A stretch of DNA of 35,977 bases. It comes from Aphelenchoides besseyi. Taxonomy: Eukaryota; Nematoda; Chromadorea; Rhabditida; Aphelenchoididae. Positions 12,668-20,746 of this stretch are shown here, piece by piece. Positions within the stretch are counted from its first letter, which is position 1, and each line of letters opens with the position of its first letter. Made by a program: the position numbers and the translations under genes. The notes below the pieces were generated by a model, which had not been told where the DNA came from, did no database searches, and worked only from the letters and a program-made list of their open reading frames with translations. Where the stretch lies: the NCBI GenBank assembly GCA_024699855.1, contig JAMPIQ010000021.1, positions 1 through 35,977 of the forward strand, written 5' to 3'.

Positions 12668-13730
12668 CTAATCAAGGAAACTGGAGGGGTTCACCGGCGT
12701 CGCAATCCTTGGCGAACTTCGACGTGACCTGCGGACGGCTTTGCGGCTGCCCGGTCCTGCCGATGTGGCGATGGTCCTGGCCGCGCTGCACTTCTGTCGG
12801 GCCGCGCTGCACGTCGAGATTGGCGGCATTGCCGTAAACGTAACCTTGCCGTCGTCTGGCGGACGAGAACCGTGTTGCCAAAGCTGCGTCATCATGCCCG
12901 TTACCCGCATAGATGGAACCACGCCGTCTTTCAGCAGCCTTGATCGGCGTGCCCTCGGGAACGGAAGATGTTGATGCCATCGTTGCGGGCTGCCCGTTGA
13001 CACTGGTCGCCGAAATTGTTGATGACCGCGCCGCGAACCGGCCAGCGAGATTTGCCGATGCCCGTGGATTATCCGGTGCAACGGAAGCCAGGTCGGCCTT
13101 TTTCTCAATGTCGCTGACACTGGCGGTGTGCCGGTGGTGGCAGGTGCAGTCGGAGCCCGCGGCAGCAGAGCCGGTGCCTTGTAAGGGCTGCAGGCTGGGC
13201 CGATGCGGTTTCGACCGGCTTGGCCGCTTCCTTGGGCGGAACGGAAGCCCGTCTTGATGCAATCCGTCCGAAGCGCCTGGCATGTTTGAGCGTCCCCCCT
13301 GGCCCGACGCGGATGCTTTCGTCGTTGCTGAGAACCCGGTTTGCCGCCTTGAGGGCAAGCGACCGACACGCCGGTGCCGCGGGCGATCTTCGCAGGCTTT
13401 CGCCCGGCTGAACCTTGTAGCCACCGGTCGGCCGGCAGCGGCTTGCCGCCGGGAGGCGTCAGCTTGCCGGTTTCGGAGGAAACAGTGTCACGGGCGGCGC
13501 CTGCGACGGCAGCACGGCCCACATTCCTTCAGGACTACGCAGCGGGTGTCGCTGGTCGCCATTGCGTTAGACGCGATATCGCCGCCGCGTCGGTGCAACG
13601 CGGCAGGTGGCGGGAAAAAAAAAAGACCTGACCGACTTCGGAATGAGATCGACGGGCCGCCCTGCGGCCAAGAATGCGGTCGTCAGACCGTGACGCCAGC
13701 AGTTCCTTTTCCGGAACGCCGAGCGGTAGG
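12668..13730 (-). pseudogene. Left-arm copy of the LytM gene, 5'-truncated and broken
   Basis: Pairs with 15,154-14,143 and stops at the fold junction. It has five A's (in the gene sense) where the right arm has six at 14,737-14,742, and three where the right arm has four at 14,519-14,522. In both places the shorter run keeps the LytM frame. Confidence 0.85.
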
Positions 13731-14142
13731 CCCCGGTTCCGCAGGGCGACATGAATGGCGGTTACGCCTCTGCCGCACCGCAGGGCGGTTATGCCAACCA
13801 GGAACATGGCGGGCAATTCCTATCCGCAATCGGGTGGTTATGGCGGCGTTCAGCCTTCCACGGCCCGCTCGGCTTCGGCCTCTCCGGTGCAGCGTTCCGA
13901 GCTGTCGGCGCCGACGGCCGTGGCAAGCCGCGATCCGTCGACCCGCAACGAAGCCATGGCCCAGCCTTTCCCGTCCGCTCAGCCCAAGGCCGCGCCGTCG
14001 CTTGCTGCGCCCGCCCGGCAGGCTGCCGCTCCCGTCACCGACAATCTGACGACCGCAACCGTCCGTTCAGACAAGAACGGCTGGCACACCGACGGCGCTT
14101 CCTCCGTGACCTTGCGTCCCGGCGAAAGCATCGCGACCCTCT
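13731..14142. other. Single-copy spacer and chimeric junction between the inverted arms
   Basis: The left arm can be followed to about 13,730, where it matches the reverse complement of about 14,143. The next bases already read forward as LytM-gene coding sequence rich in Pro, Gln, Gly and Tyr. These 412 bases occur once. On the minus strand the left arm would have had to run another 412 bases to reach the fold point, so that stretch was lost or trimmed. The true upstream neighbour and start of the LytM gene are therefore missing from this window. Confidence 0.85.
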
Positions 14143-15154
14143 CCAACCGCTACGGCGTTCCGGAAAAGGAACTGCTGCGCGTCAACGGTCTGAAGACCGC
14201 ATCTTCGGCGCAGGCCGGCCAGTCGATCCTCATTCCGAAGTTCGGTCAGGTCCGCAATGCCGCCAAGGACGCGGCCGGCGATATCGCTCTCAACCGCAAT
14301 GGCGACCAGCCGACACCGCTGCGTAGTCCTGAAGGGAATGTGGCCGTGCTGCCGTCGCAGGCCGCCGCCCGTGACAAGGTTTCCTCCGAAACCGGCAAGC
14401 TGACGCCTCCCGGCGGCAAGCCGCTGCCGCCGACCGGTGGCTACAAGGTTCAGCCGGGCGATAGCCTGGCGAAGATCGCCCGCGAAAACGGCGTGTCGGT
14501 CGCTGCCCTCAAGGCGGCAAAACGGTCTCAGCAACGAAAGCATCCGCGTCGGCCAGACGCTCAACATGCCAGGCGCTTCGACGGATGCCATCAAGACGGC
14601 TTCCGTTCCCGCCAAGGAAGCGGCCAAGCCGGTCGAAACCGCATCGGCCAAGCCTGAGCCCTACAAGGCACCGGCTGCTGCCGCGGCTCCGACTGCACCT
14701 GCCACACCGGCCACCGCCAGTGTCAGCGACATTGAGAAAAAAGGCCGACATGGCTTCCGTTGCACCGGAATCCACGGGCATCGGCAAATATCGCTGGCCG
14801 GTTCGCGGCGCGGTCATCAACAATTTCGGCGACAATGTCGAAGGCAGCCGCAACGATGGCATCAACATCTCCGTTCCCGAGGGCACGCCGATCAAGGCTG
14901 CTGAAAACGGCGTGGTCATCTATGCGGGTAACGGCCTGAAGCAGCTTGGCAACACGGTTCTCGTCCGCCATGACGACGGCAAGGTTACCGTTTACGGCAA
15001 TGCCGCCAATCTCGACGTGCAGCGCGGCCAGAAGGTGCAGCGCGGCCAGACCATCGCCACATCGGGCATGACCGGCAGCGCCAAGCGTCCGCAGGTTCAC
15101 TTCGAAGTTCGCAAGGATGCGACGCCGGTGAACCCCTCCAGTTTCCTTGAATAG
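13731..15154 (+). CDS. LysM-LysM-LytM (NlpD-like) cell-wall protein, 5' end missing
   Basis: This is probably an envelope protein that binds peptidoglycan and activates amidases during daughter-cell separation, like NlpD/EnvC. Two LysM domains are visible (about 14,110-14,245 and 14,436-14,575), joined by Ala/Pro-rich linkers. A C-terminal peptidase-M23 (LytM) fold follows at about 14,780-15,150. The LytM metal ligands are mostly gone: the His/Asp of the first motif are Asn (NDGIN), the tyrosine motif reads YGN instead of YxH, and only one His of the last HxH remains (VHFEV). Catalysis is therefore unlikely. Three +1 insertions break the frame, at about 13,802, 14,519-14,522 (AAAA) and 14,737-14,742 (A6). 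The left arm supports the shorter runs at the last two. The start and signal peptide lie beyond the chimeric junction. A strong terminator follows. Confidence 0.85.
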
Positions 15155-15177
15155 GTATTGCGTCTCAAGGAATGATG

Positions 15178-15210
15178 AAGCCGGGTTAAGAGCCCGGCTT
15201 TTTCATTTTT
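15178..15210 (+). terminator. Rho-independent terminator after the LytM gene
   Basis: An 8-bp GC-rich stem (15,178-15,185 with 15,193-15,200) has a 7-base loop and is followed by a T-rich tail. It lies 23 bases after the LytM stop. The noisy left arm keeps it near 12,610-12,650. Confidence 0.85.
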
Positions 15211-15273
15211 GGGGTGGGGGATCACGGGAGATTGCGTCAGGCGTTGTGGGTTTTGGCTTCACGGCACTTCTCC

Positions 15274-15388
15274 TCCGTCATGCCGGACCTGATCCGGCAT
15301 CTAGCCGACGCGCGTCGGCGCGGCGAGAGTGTCCTTTCAGCCCAAGGACTTGGGCTGGCTGGATACCGGCTCAGGGCCGGTATGACGG
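15274..15388. repeat. Rhizobial-type intergenic palindrome, element 1
   Basis: A 115-base imperfect palindrome begins CCGTCATGCCGGA and ends GGTATGACGGAA. Its inner arms are themselves palindromes around GATCCGG- and CAGGGCC-type cores. It lies between the convergent LytM and mobB genes. It resembles elements 2 and 3 in this window and the RIME/REP-like elements known from rhizobia; the family name is from memory. Confidence 0.75.
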
Positions 15389-15437
15389 AAGTGGGGAGGC
15401 GGCCTGGGCGCCGACGCCGCTCCGTTCCGACGCCTGT

Positions 15438-15953
15438 TTACGCCCTAACCAGCCCCACCGTCTTCTCGATGAAATCGGCAATCGCGCCGGTATCGTCGAG
15501 ATCGAAAACCGGTAGCGCCGTGTCCGTCACCGCGTGATCGGCGGCGATTGCGACGATATGCGGATCGAGCGGTGCAAGCGGTTCGGTCTTGGCGGCCTCC
15601 AGCCGGCGTGCTTCGATCTTCGGCACCGGCTCGTATTTGTAGCCTTCGATCAGCACCAGATCGCAGGGGGCGAGGCGGGCGAGAATATCCTCGAAAGAGG
15701 GTTCCGGTTCGCCACGCAATTCATGCATGATGGCGAAGCGGGTGCCGGAAACGATGGTGACCTCGTGTGCGCCGGCCTGGCGGTGACGCCAGCTATCCGC
15801 GCCGACCTTGTCGATATCGAAATCATGATGGGCGTGCTTGATGGTGGAGACGCGGTAGCCGCGCGCCGTCAGCTCGGTGACGATACGGACCGCAAGGCCG
15901 GTCTTGCCCGAGTTCTTCCAGCCGGCGATGCCGAAGACCTTTTGTTCCGTCAT
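15438..15953 (-). CDS. mobB: Molybdopterin-guanine dinucleotide biosynthesis adapter MobB
   Basis: A 171-residue GTP-binding protein that assists MobA when GMP is attached to molybdenum cofactor. A Walker A loop (GWKNSGKT) lies at residues 11-18. It is followed by the MobB-type stretch with HxxHDFDID and a later LVLIEGYK motif. The ATG overlaps the presumed mobA stop by four bases (ATGA). In this sequence mobA and mobB are in one open frame, which I think is caused by one extra base at 15,963-15,965. It is the last gene of the minus-strand transport/Moco operon, and the gap to the convergent LytM gene holds a palindromic element. Confidence 0.88.
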   Translation of the reverse strand: MTEQKVFGIAGWKNSGKTGLAVRIVTELTARGYRVSTIKHAHHDFDIDKVGADSWRHRQAGAHEVTIVSGTRFAIMHELRGEPEPSFEDILARLAPCDLVLIEGYKYEPVPKIEARRLEAAKTEPLAPLDPHIVAIAADHAVTDTALPVFDLDDTGAIADFIEKTVGLVRA

Positions 15954-16577
15954 GATTGCAGGTTTCTCCAGATAGCTGCGCGCCAGCGCCAGTTCATCCG
16001 GCGTGTTGATGTTGAAGAACGGATCGAGGCTGCCCTTTGCCGTTTCCAGCGGCGGGAAGGCCACGCCGAGGGTGACATGCCGGGCGAGATAAGCGCGGAT
16101 GCGCCGGTTGGCATCGTTCTTCAGCCACGCCTCGAGATCGTCGGCCAGCGCCAGCGGCCACAGCGCAAAAACCGGATGAAGCTGGCCGCTGGAGGCGGCG
16201 ATGACGATTGCATTGTCCGAAAGGTGTTCGCAAAGCCGCGCCACGAGATCGTCCGGGAAAAACGGGCTGTCGGCAGGCGCCGTCAGAAAGTGGCTCGCCG
16301 CATCCCCGCGGTGCTGGAAATGGCGCATGCCGGCCAGAATACCCGCGAGCGGCCCGGCATGGCCCTTCAGCGTATCGGGCAGCAGCGGCAGGCCGAAACT
16401 CTCCGCCCAGCCATTGGCCGCATTGATGGTGACATCTGAGACCTGCGGCGTGATGCGGCTGATGACGTGGGAGATGAGGGGCGCATCGCCCAATTGCACC
16501 ATCGCCTTGTTACTGCCCATACGCCGCGAAAGCCCACCGGCGAGCACGAGACCGGGTATTTCGAAAGGGGCCGTCAT
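15950..16577 (-). CDS. mobA: Molybdenum cofactor guanylyltransferase MobA
   Basis: Transfers GMP from GTP to Mo-molybdopterin, giving the MGD cofactor used by DMSO-reductase-family enzymes in the cytoplasm. The N-terminus carries the nucleotidyltransferase signature [13 protein letters not shown] (about residues 12-24). [12 protein letters not shown] and the metal-binding TAPADSPFF follow. The start ATG overlaps the stop of the MFS gene by ATGA. The span is 628 bases, one more than a whole number of codons. The left arm has one A fewer at the position matching 15,963-15,965, which gives a stop overlapping the mobB ATG and a protein of about 208 residues. A true MobA-MobB fusion is possible but less likely. 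Confidence 0.87.
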
Positions 16578-17774
16578 TCCCGCTTTTCCTGCAGCCTTAC
16601 GATATAGGTGGTGAGGAGGGCGACAAGGCCGGTCGCCAGCATCACCAGAAGAAGCGGCCAGGTTCCGTCTTCTCTGGACAGGACCGAGGAGGCGAGCACC
16701 GAGAGCGCTGCGCCGCCGCCGATGGTCATCGCGCCGCCGAGGCCGGAGGCGGAACCGGCCAGATGCGGCTGGACGCTGACCATGCCGGCATTGGCGCTTG
16801 GCAGTGTCACGCCGTTTGCCGACGCCGATCAAGGCGAGCGGCACGAAAAACGCATAGGCGCTTTCCGCCCCGGCGGAGATCAGCAGCATGGTCGTGGCGA
16901 TGCCCGCAATGGCGATGACATTGCCCGACAGCATCATGCGGGTAATGCCGATTTCGCTGGCATAACGGCCGGAGATGAAGTTGCCGAGCATGTAACCGCT
17001 GGCCATAAAGAAGAATTGCAGGCCGAGCATGGCCGGCGCAAGCCCGTAAAGCACGCTGCCGACGAAAGGCGCGCCGCCGAGGAAGGAGAAGAACATGCCC
17101 GATGAGAAGGTCGAGGTCAGCGCGTAACCCCAGAACAGCGGCGAGCGCAACAGTTCCGGCCAGGCGTGAAACTGCTGCGAAAAGCTCGCCGATTTATTGT
17201 GGTTGGTTTCTCCGAGATCGAACCAGGCAAGAACCAGAATGCCGACGCCGAGCAGGGCAAGGAGTGCAAAGCTCGATTGCCAGCCGGAAATGTCGTTAAG
17301 CAGGCCGCCAACCGTCGGCCCCACCATCGGCACCACAGACATGCCCATGGTCACGTAACCGATCATCGAGGCCGCCTGTTCCATCGGCACCATGTCGCGC
17401 ACGATGGCGCGCGCCAGCACGAAGCCGGAAACGACGGCCGCCTGCGCGACGCGCCCGATCATGAAGACGGTGATATTGGGCGCCAGCATGCAGGCGAGCG
17501 TTGCGACGATCATGATGGCGATGCTGGCCAGCATGACCGGGCGGCGTCCGAAGAGATCGGAAAGCGGGCCGATGATGAGCTGCAGGCAGGCGGTGGCGGC
17601 AAGATAACCCGAAACAGCAAATTGCATCACCGCGTAGTCGGTCTCGAAATAAACCGCCATGGCCGCAAGCGAGGGCAGAAACACATTCATGCACAGCGCC
17701 GCGACGCCGGCGATGACGACCAGCGTGATGATGTGGGGCGGGGTGGTCCTGTCCAGAAAACGGCCGCTGTTCAT
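16574..17774 (-). CDS. MFS drug-efflux transporter, Bcr/CflA type, with one frameshift
   Basis: A twelve-helix inner-membrane proton-driven exporter of the DHA1 family, of about 399 residues. Motif A ([11 protein letters not shown]) follows the second helix. The motif C region (VGPTVGG) and the conserved Arg of helix 4 (RAIVRD) are also visible. The substrate cannot be read from sequence. An extra A at 16,815-16,817 shifts the frame near residue 320, so the raw sequence reads through into mobA and mobB as one long open frame. The left arm shows two A's there and the C-terminal half continues in the corrected frame, so the shift is almost surely a sequencing error. The start is one base after the upstream EamA stop, and the end overlaps mobA by ATGA, so the genes are co-transcribed. 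Confidence 0.87.
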
Positions 17775-17775
17775 G

Positions 17776-18745
17776 TCATTCTCCCGCCTCTTCCGTTACG
17801 GCAGTTTTCGTTACGGAAGCCGGCCGTACCGTGGTCGCGGCGGTGGGTGTGGCGGCTGCGCGCTTGGCCATCTGCGAGCGCTTGCGCAGGCTTTCGCGGT
17901 AGAAGGTATAAAGGCCGGAGCCGATGACGATTATGGCGCCGACGATAGTGTAATTGTCGATCTTTTCGTTGAAGAAGAACACGCCGATCATGAAACCCCA
18001 GAGCAGGCCGGTATAACGGAACGGCGCGACGAAGGAGATTTCGCCTGATCGCATCGACAGTATGATCGCCTGATAACCGACCAGCACCAGAATGGCCGAA
18101 GCCGCCAGATGCGACACGATCATGAAGTTCATCGGTTGCCAGCCGCCGAAGGGCACGATCAGCAGGCCGCCCACCGCCATGTTGACGAAGGCGGTGATGA
18201 CGGTGATGGCGAGCGAGGGCACATCGGCATACATTTTCCGGGTCAGCAGATCGCGCGCAGCAGTGACGGCGAGCGATGCGACGACCAGAAGCGCACCCGG
18301 CGTGAAGCCTTCCGGGCCGGGCCTGATGATGACGAGCACGCCGATAAAACCGACGATGATCGCCACCCAGCGCCGCCAGCCCACGGGTTCGCGCAGGAAC
18401 AGCGCCGCACCCAGCGTCACCACCAGGGGCAGGGACTGCAATATGGCCGAGGCATTGGAAAATTCGATAAGGCCGAGCGCCGTCAGATAGAGCACGGCCG
18501 CCGTCACCTCGCAGAGACAGCGCAGGATGATGATGGGGCGCAGGAGGGTTTTTCAGCGGCCGAAGCGCGCCGAAATGGCGGGCGGCGATATAGATCAGCA
18601 CCACCGTCATGATGCCGCGGGCGAACATGATCTGGCCGGTGTTGATATAAGGGGTGACGGATTTCGTCAGGGCGTCATTGGCCGTGAAGCTTGCCATGGC
18701 GAGCGCCATGAATAGGGCGCCGCGCGTATTGTCCGTCAATGCCAT
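17776..18745 (-). CDS. EamA/DMT-family permease, with one frameshift
   Basis: An inner-membrane protein of the drug/metabolite transporter superfamily with two EamA repeats of five helices each (about 323 residues). The repeats are seen as successive hydrophobic stretches, with the second starting near 18,250. The C-terminal tail is basic and rich in Ala/Thr. A +1 insertion in the G3-T5 run at 18,546-18,553 splits the gene into N-terminal and C-terminal halves in different frames. I chose the ATG at 18,745 because the helix-1 sequence follows at once; starts further upstream in the same frame cannot be excluded. It lies 171 bases after moaA on the same strand and 1 base before the MFS gene. 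The substrate is unknown. Confidence 0.8.
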
Positions 18746-18916
18746 TCCAAAATATCCCAGACCATGCACGATTTTCCCGGCCGCCCTTTCGGGGCGGTTT
18801 GGGCCGCCTTTCCGGCGTGACCGCGCATTCCTCCATGTAAAGAGACGTGGCACGGCACAGCCGGCATTTCAACCGTTTATATGGGTGGGTGGACGAGAAA
18901 CAGTTTCAGCCGTCGC

Positions 18917-19967
18917 TCAGCCGCCGGTCACGCTCATATGGCGAGAGACGGCAGGCCGGTTGTGGGTGCGGTCAATGATGAAATCATGCCCCTTCGGCTT
19001 GCGCAGAAGGGCTTCATCAATGGCGCTGGAAAGATAGGCGTCGCTGTCGGAGGCGCGCAGCGCGGTGCGCAGATCGGCGGCGTCATCCTGGCCCAGGCAC
19101 ATATAAAGCGTGCCGGTGCAGGTGAGGCGGACGCGGTTGCAGCTTTCGCAGAAATTATGCGTCATCGGCGTGATGAAGCCGAGCCGGCCTCCGGTTTCCT
19201 TCACCGTGACGTAACGGGCGGGGCCGCCGGTCTGGTAATCGCTGTCGATGAGCGTGAAGCTCTTTTCCAGATCGGCGCGCAACTGCGAAAGCGGCAGGTA
19301 GCGGTCGGTCCGGTCTTCCTCGATCTCGCCCATCGGCATGGTTTCGATCACGGTCAGGTCCATGCCGCGACCATGGGCGAAACGCATGAGGTCGGGAATC
19401 TCGGCGTCGTTGAAGTCCTTCAGCGCCACCGCGTTGAGCTTGATCTTGATGCCTGCGGCCTGGGCGGCGTCTAGCCCCTCCATGACGCGGTCACGATCGC
19501 CCCAGCGGGTGATGTGGCGGAATTTGTCGCGGTCGAGCGTATCGAGCGACACGTTGATGCGGCGCACGCCGCAATCGGCGAGTTCTGCGGCGAATTTCGC
19601 AAGCTGCGAGCCGTTGGTGGTCAGCGTCAGCTCGGTGAGGGCGCCTGTGCGCACATGCCGGCCGAGATTTCGCACCAGCGACATGATGTTCTTGCGCACC
19701 AGCGGCTCGCCACCGGTCAGCCTCAGCTTGCGCACGCCGCGCGTTATGAAGACGGAAACAGAGCCGGTCGAGTTCTTCGAGCGTCAGAAGGTCCTTCTTC
19801 GGCAGGAAGGTCATGTGTTCGGACATGCAATAGGTGCAGCGGAAATCGCAGCGGTCGGTGACGGAAACGCGCAGATAGGTGATTGCGCGGCCGAAAGGGT
19901 CCACCATCGGTGTGCTGTTTTCCGTCAGGGTTTTCGCTTTTTCAAGCGAGCCGGAGAAACCGTTCAC
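18917..19967 (-). CDS. moaA: GTP 3',8-cyclase MoaA (radical SAM), with one frameshift
   Basis: Starts molybdenum-cofactor synthesis by converting GTP to 3',8-cyclo-GTP using S-adenosylmethionine. The radical-SAM CxxxCxxC motif is at Cys40, Cys44 and Cys47. The GGEP motif follows, then the second cluster CxxC...C ([11 protein letters not shown]) near the end. The protein ends in the Gly-Gly tail needed for activity. An extra base in AAA at 19,756-19,758 shifts the frame just before the GGEP region; removing it gives about 349 residues. The GTG start at 19,967 has a GAGG about 8 bases upstream. The gene is divergent from the DUF971 gene, with two inverted repeats between them. Confidence 0.92.
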
Positions 19968-20099
19968 GTCTCCATCCTCAATGCGCCTTGCGCCGGGCAC
20001 ACACGCCAAATGTGTGCTCTATTAGCTGATGTAGTGGCTTGCCTATCGTGAGGCAAGTCCGTAATTCTGACGCATATGACGAGCTTGCGGAAGTGAAAA
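19968..20099. promoter_or_regulatory. Divergent moaA/DUF971 promoter region with two perfect inverted repeats
   Basis: A 132-base divergent gap. One repeat has 7-base arms GCACACA/TGTGTGC (19,997-20,003 and 20,011-20,017) with a 7-base spacer. A second has arms CTTGCCT/AGGCAAG (20,038-20,044 and 20,051-20,057) with a 6-base spacer. Each could be a dimeric repressor site; on the moaA transcript the first could also form a hairpin just before the start. I cannot fit a full Moco riboswitch here. Confidence 0.5.
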
Positions 20100-20468
20100 A
20101 TGAGCGATGCCTGGCCGACCGAGCTGCTTGTGTCGAAAGACCGGCGCGAACTGACCGTTTCCTTCGATGATGGAAGCGTTTACCGCCTTCAGGCCGAGAT
20201 GCTGCGCGTGCTTTCGCCCTCGGCCGAGGTGCAGGGCCATGGGCCGGGACAAAAGGTCACAGTGCCCGGCAAACGCGATGTTACCATCCGTTCCATGGTC
20301 GCCACCGGCAATTATGCGGTTCGCATCGTTTTCGACGATGGCCACGATAGCGGCATCTACACCTGGAAATATCTGAAGGAACTGGGTGAGACCGGGGACG
20401 CGCTGTTTGCGGATTATGAGCGGCAGCTCGCCGAAAAGGGCTTGAGCAGGGAACCGCGATACCGGTAG
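20100..20468 (+). CDS. DUF971 (GBBH-like N-terminal domain) protein
   Basis: A 122-residue soluble protein that is a single DUF971 domain, the fold found at the N-terminus of gamma-butyrobetaine hydroxylase. Typical marks are the early WPTELxVSKDRRxLTVxFDDG-type segment, the central LRVLSPSAEVQGHGPGQ and the late GIYTWKYL. Stand-alone members are linked in the literature to iron-sulfur or cofactor-related proteins, but no biochemical role can be assigned here. An AGGAAG-like site lies about 8 bases before the ATG. It sits back to back with moaA, an Fe-S enzyme gene, which is suggestive only. Confidence 0.85.
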   Translation: MSDAWPTELLVSKDRRELTVSFDDGSVYRLQAEMLRVLSPSAEVQGHGPGQKVTVPGKRDVTIRSMVATGNYAVRIVFDDGHDSGIYTWKYLKELGETGDALFADYERQLAEKGLSREPRYR

Positions 20469-20567
20469 AGAAAACACCGAGGGAAGCGCCCTTGTGAGAA
20501 TGATGGCAAAGGGGTTGAAGAACTGGTGCGTTTGGCAACGTTGTTGCCTCCGCGCTTCGTCACCCCG

Positions 20568-20671
20568 GACTTGATCCGGGGTCCAGCGCGATCAAGTCCT
20601 TGATCGCGGGAGAGTCCTTTCACGGCGCAGACGCGCCTTGAAAGGATGCAGGATCAAGTCCGGCATGACGG
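20568..20671. repeat. Rhizobial-type intergenic palindrome, element 2
   Basis: About 104 bases beginning CGTCACCCCGGACTTGATCC and ending GGCATGACGG, with an inner palindrome around ATCAAGTCCTTGAT. It lies between the tandem DUF971 and antiporter genes and is close in sequence to element 3. It could form a stable hairpin in the transcript. The rest of the 278-base gap shows no gene. Confidence 0.75.
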
Positions 20672-20746
20672 AGGAAATGTTCTTGCGCGTTGCCGGTAAT
20701 CGGACGAGGGCAAAGCTCTTGTCTCACTATTTAAACGGGGTGGCGT

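Larger units (their letters stand above)
1..13730 (-). repeat. Left arm of giant inverted repeat: degraded reverse-complement copy of 14,143-26,780
   Basis: Read on the minus strand, this arm follows the right arm gene by gene. Position 1 pairs with about 26,780, 560 with the moeA start at 26,245, 12,668 with the LytM stop at 15,154, and about 13,730 with about 14,143. It is about 1,092 nt longer than its partner. Differences are mostly one- or two-base insertions, with deletions, substitutions and long homopolymers, spread equally over coding and non-coding DNA and ignoring codon phase. Natural paralogues would show synonymous bias and intact intergenic signals. The pattern fits an uncorrected long-read fold-back at a contig end. 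No gene in this arm should be counted as a second copy. Confidence 0.93.

Noticed and set aside
1..13730. Genuine gene duplication or a pseudogene island
   Set aside because: Intergenic and coding DNA are equally damaged, net length grows by 8.6%, and low-complexity runs are inserted. This fits sequencing error, not evolution.
13731..15154. CRISPR or tandem-repeat array in the Ala/Pro-rich linkers
   Set aside because: The repetition is low-complexity protein linker and the two LysM domains. There is no regular repeat-spacer pattern.
19968..20099. Moco riboswitch upstream of moaA
   Set aside because: The leader is too short and I cannot build the conserved multi-stem core; only two simple hairpins are visible.
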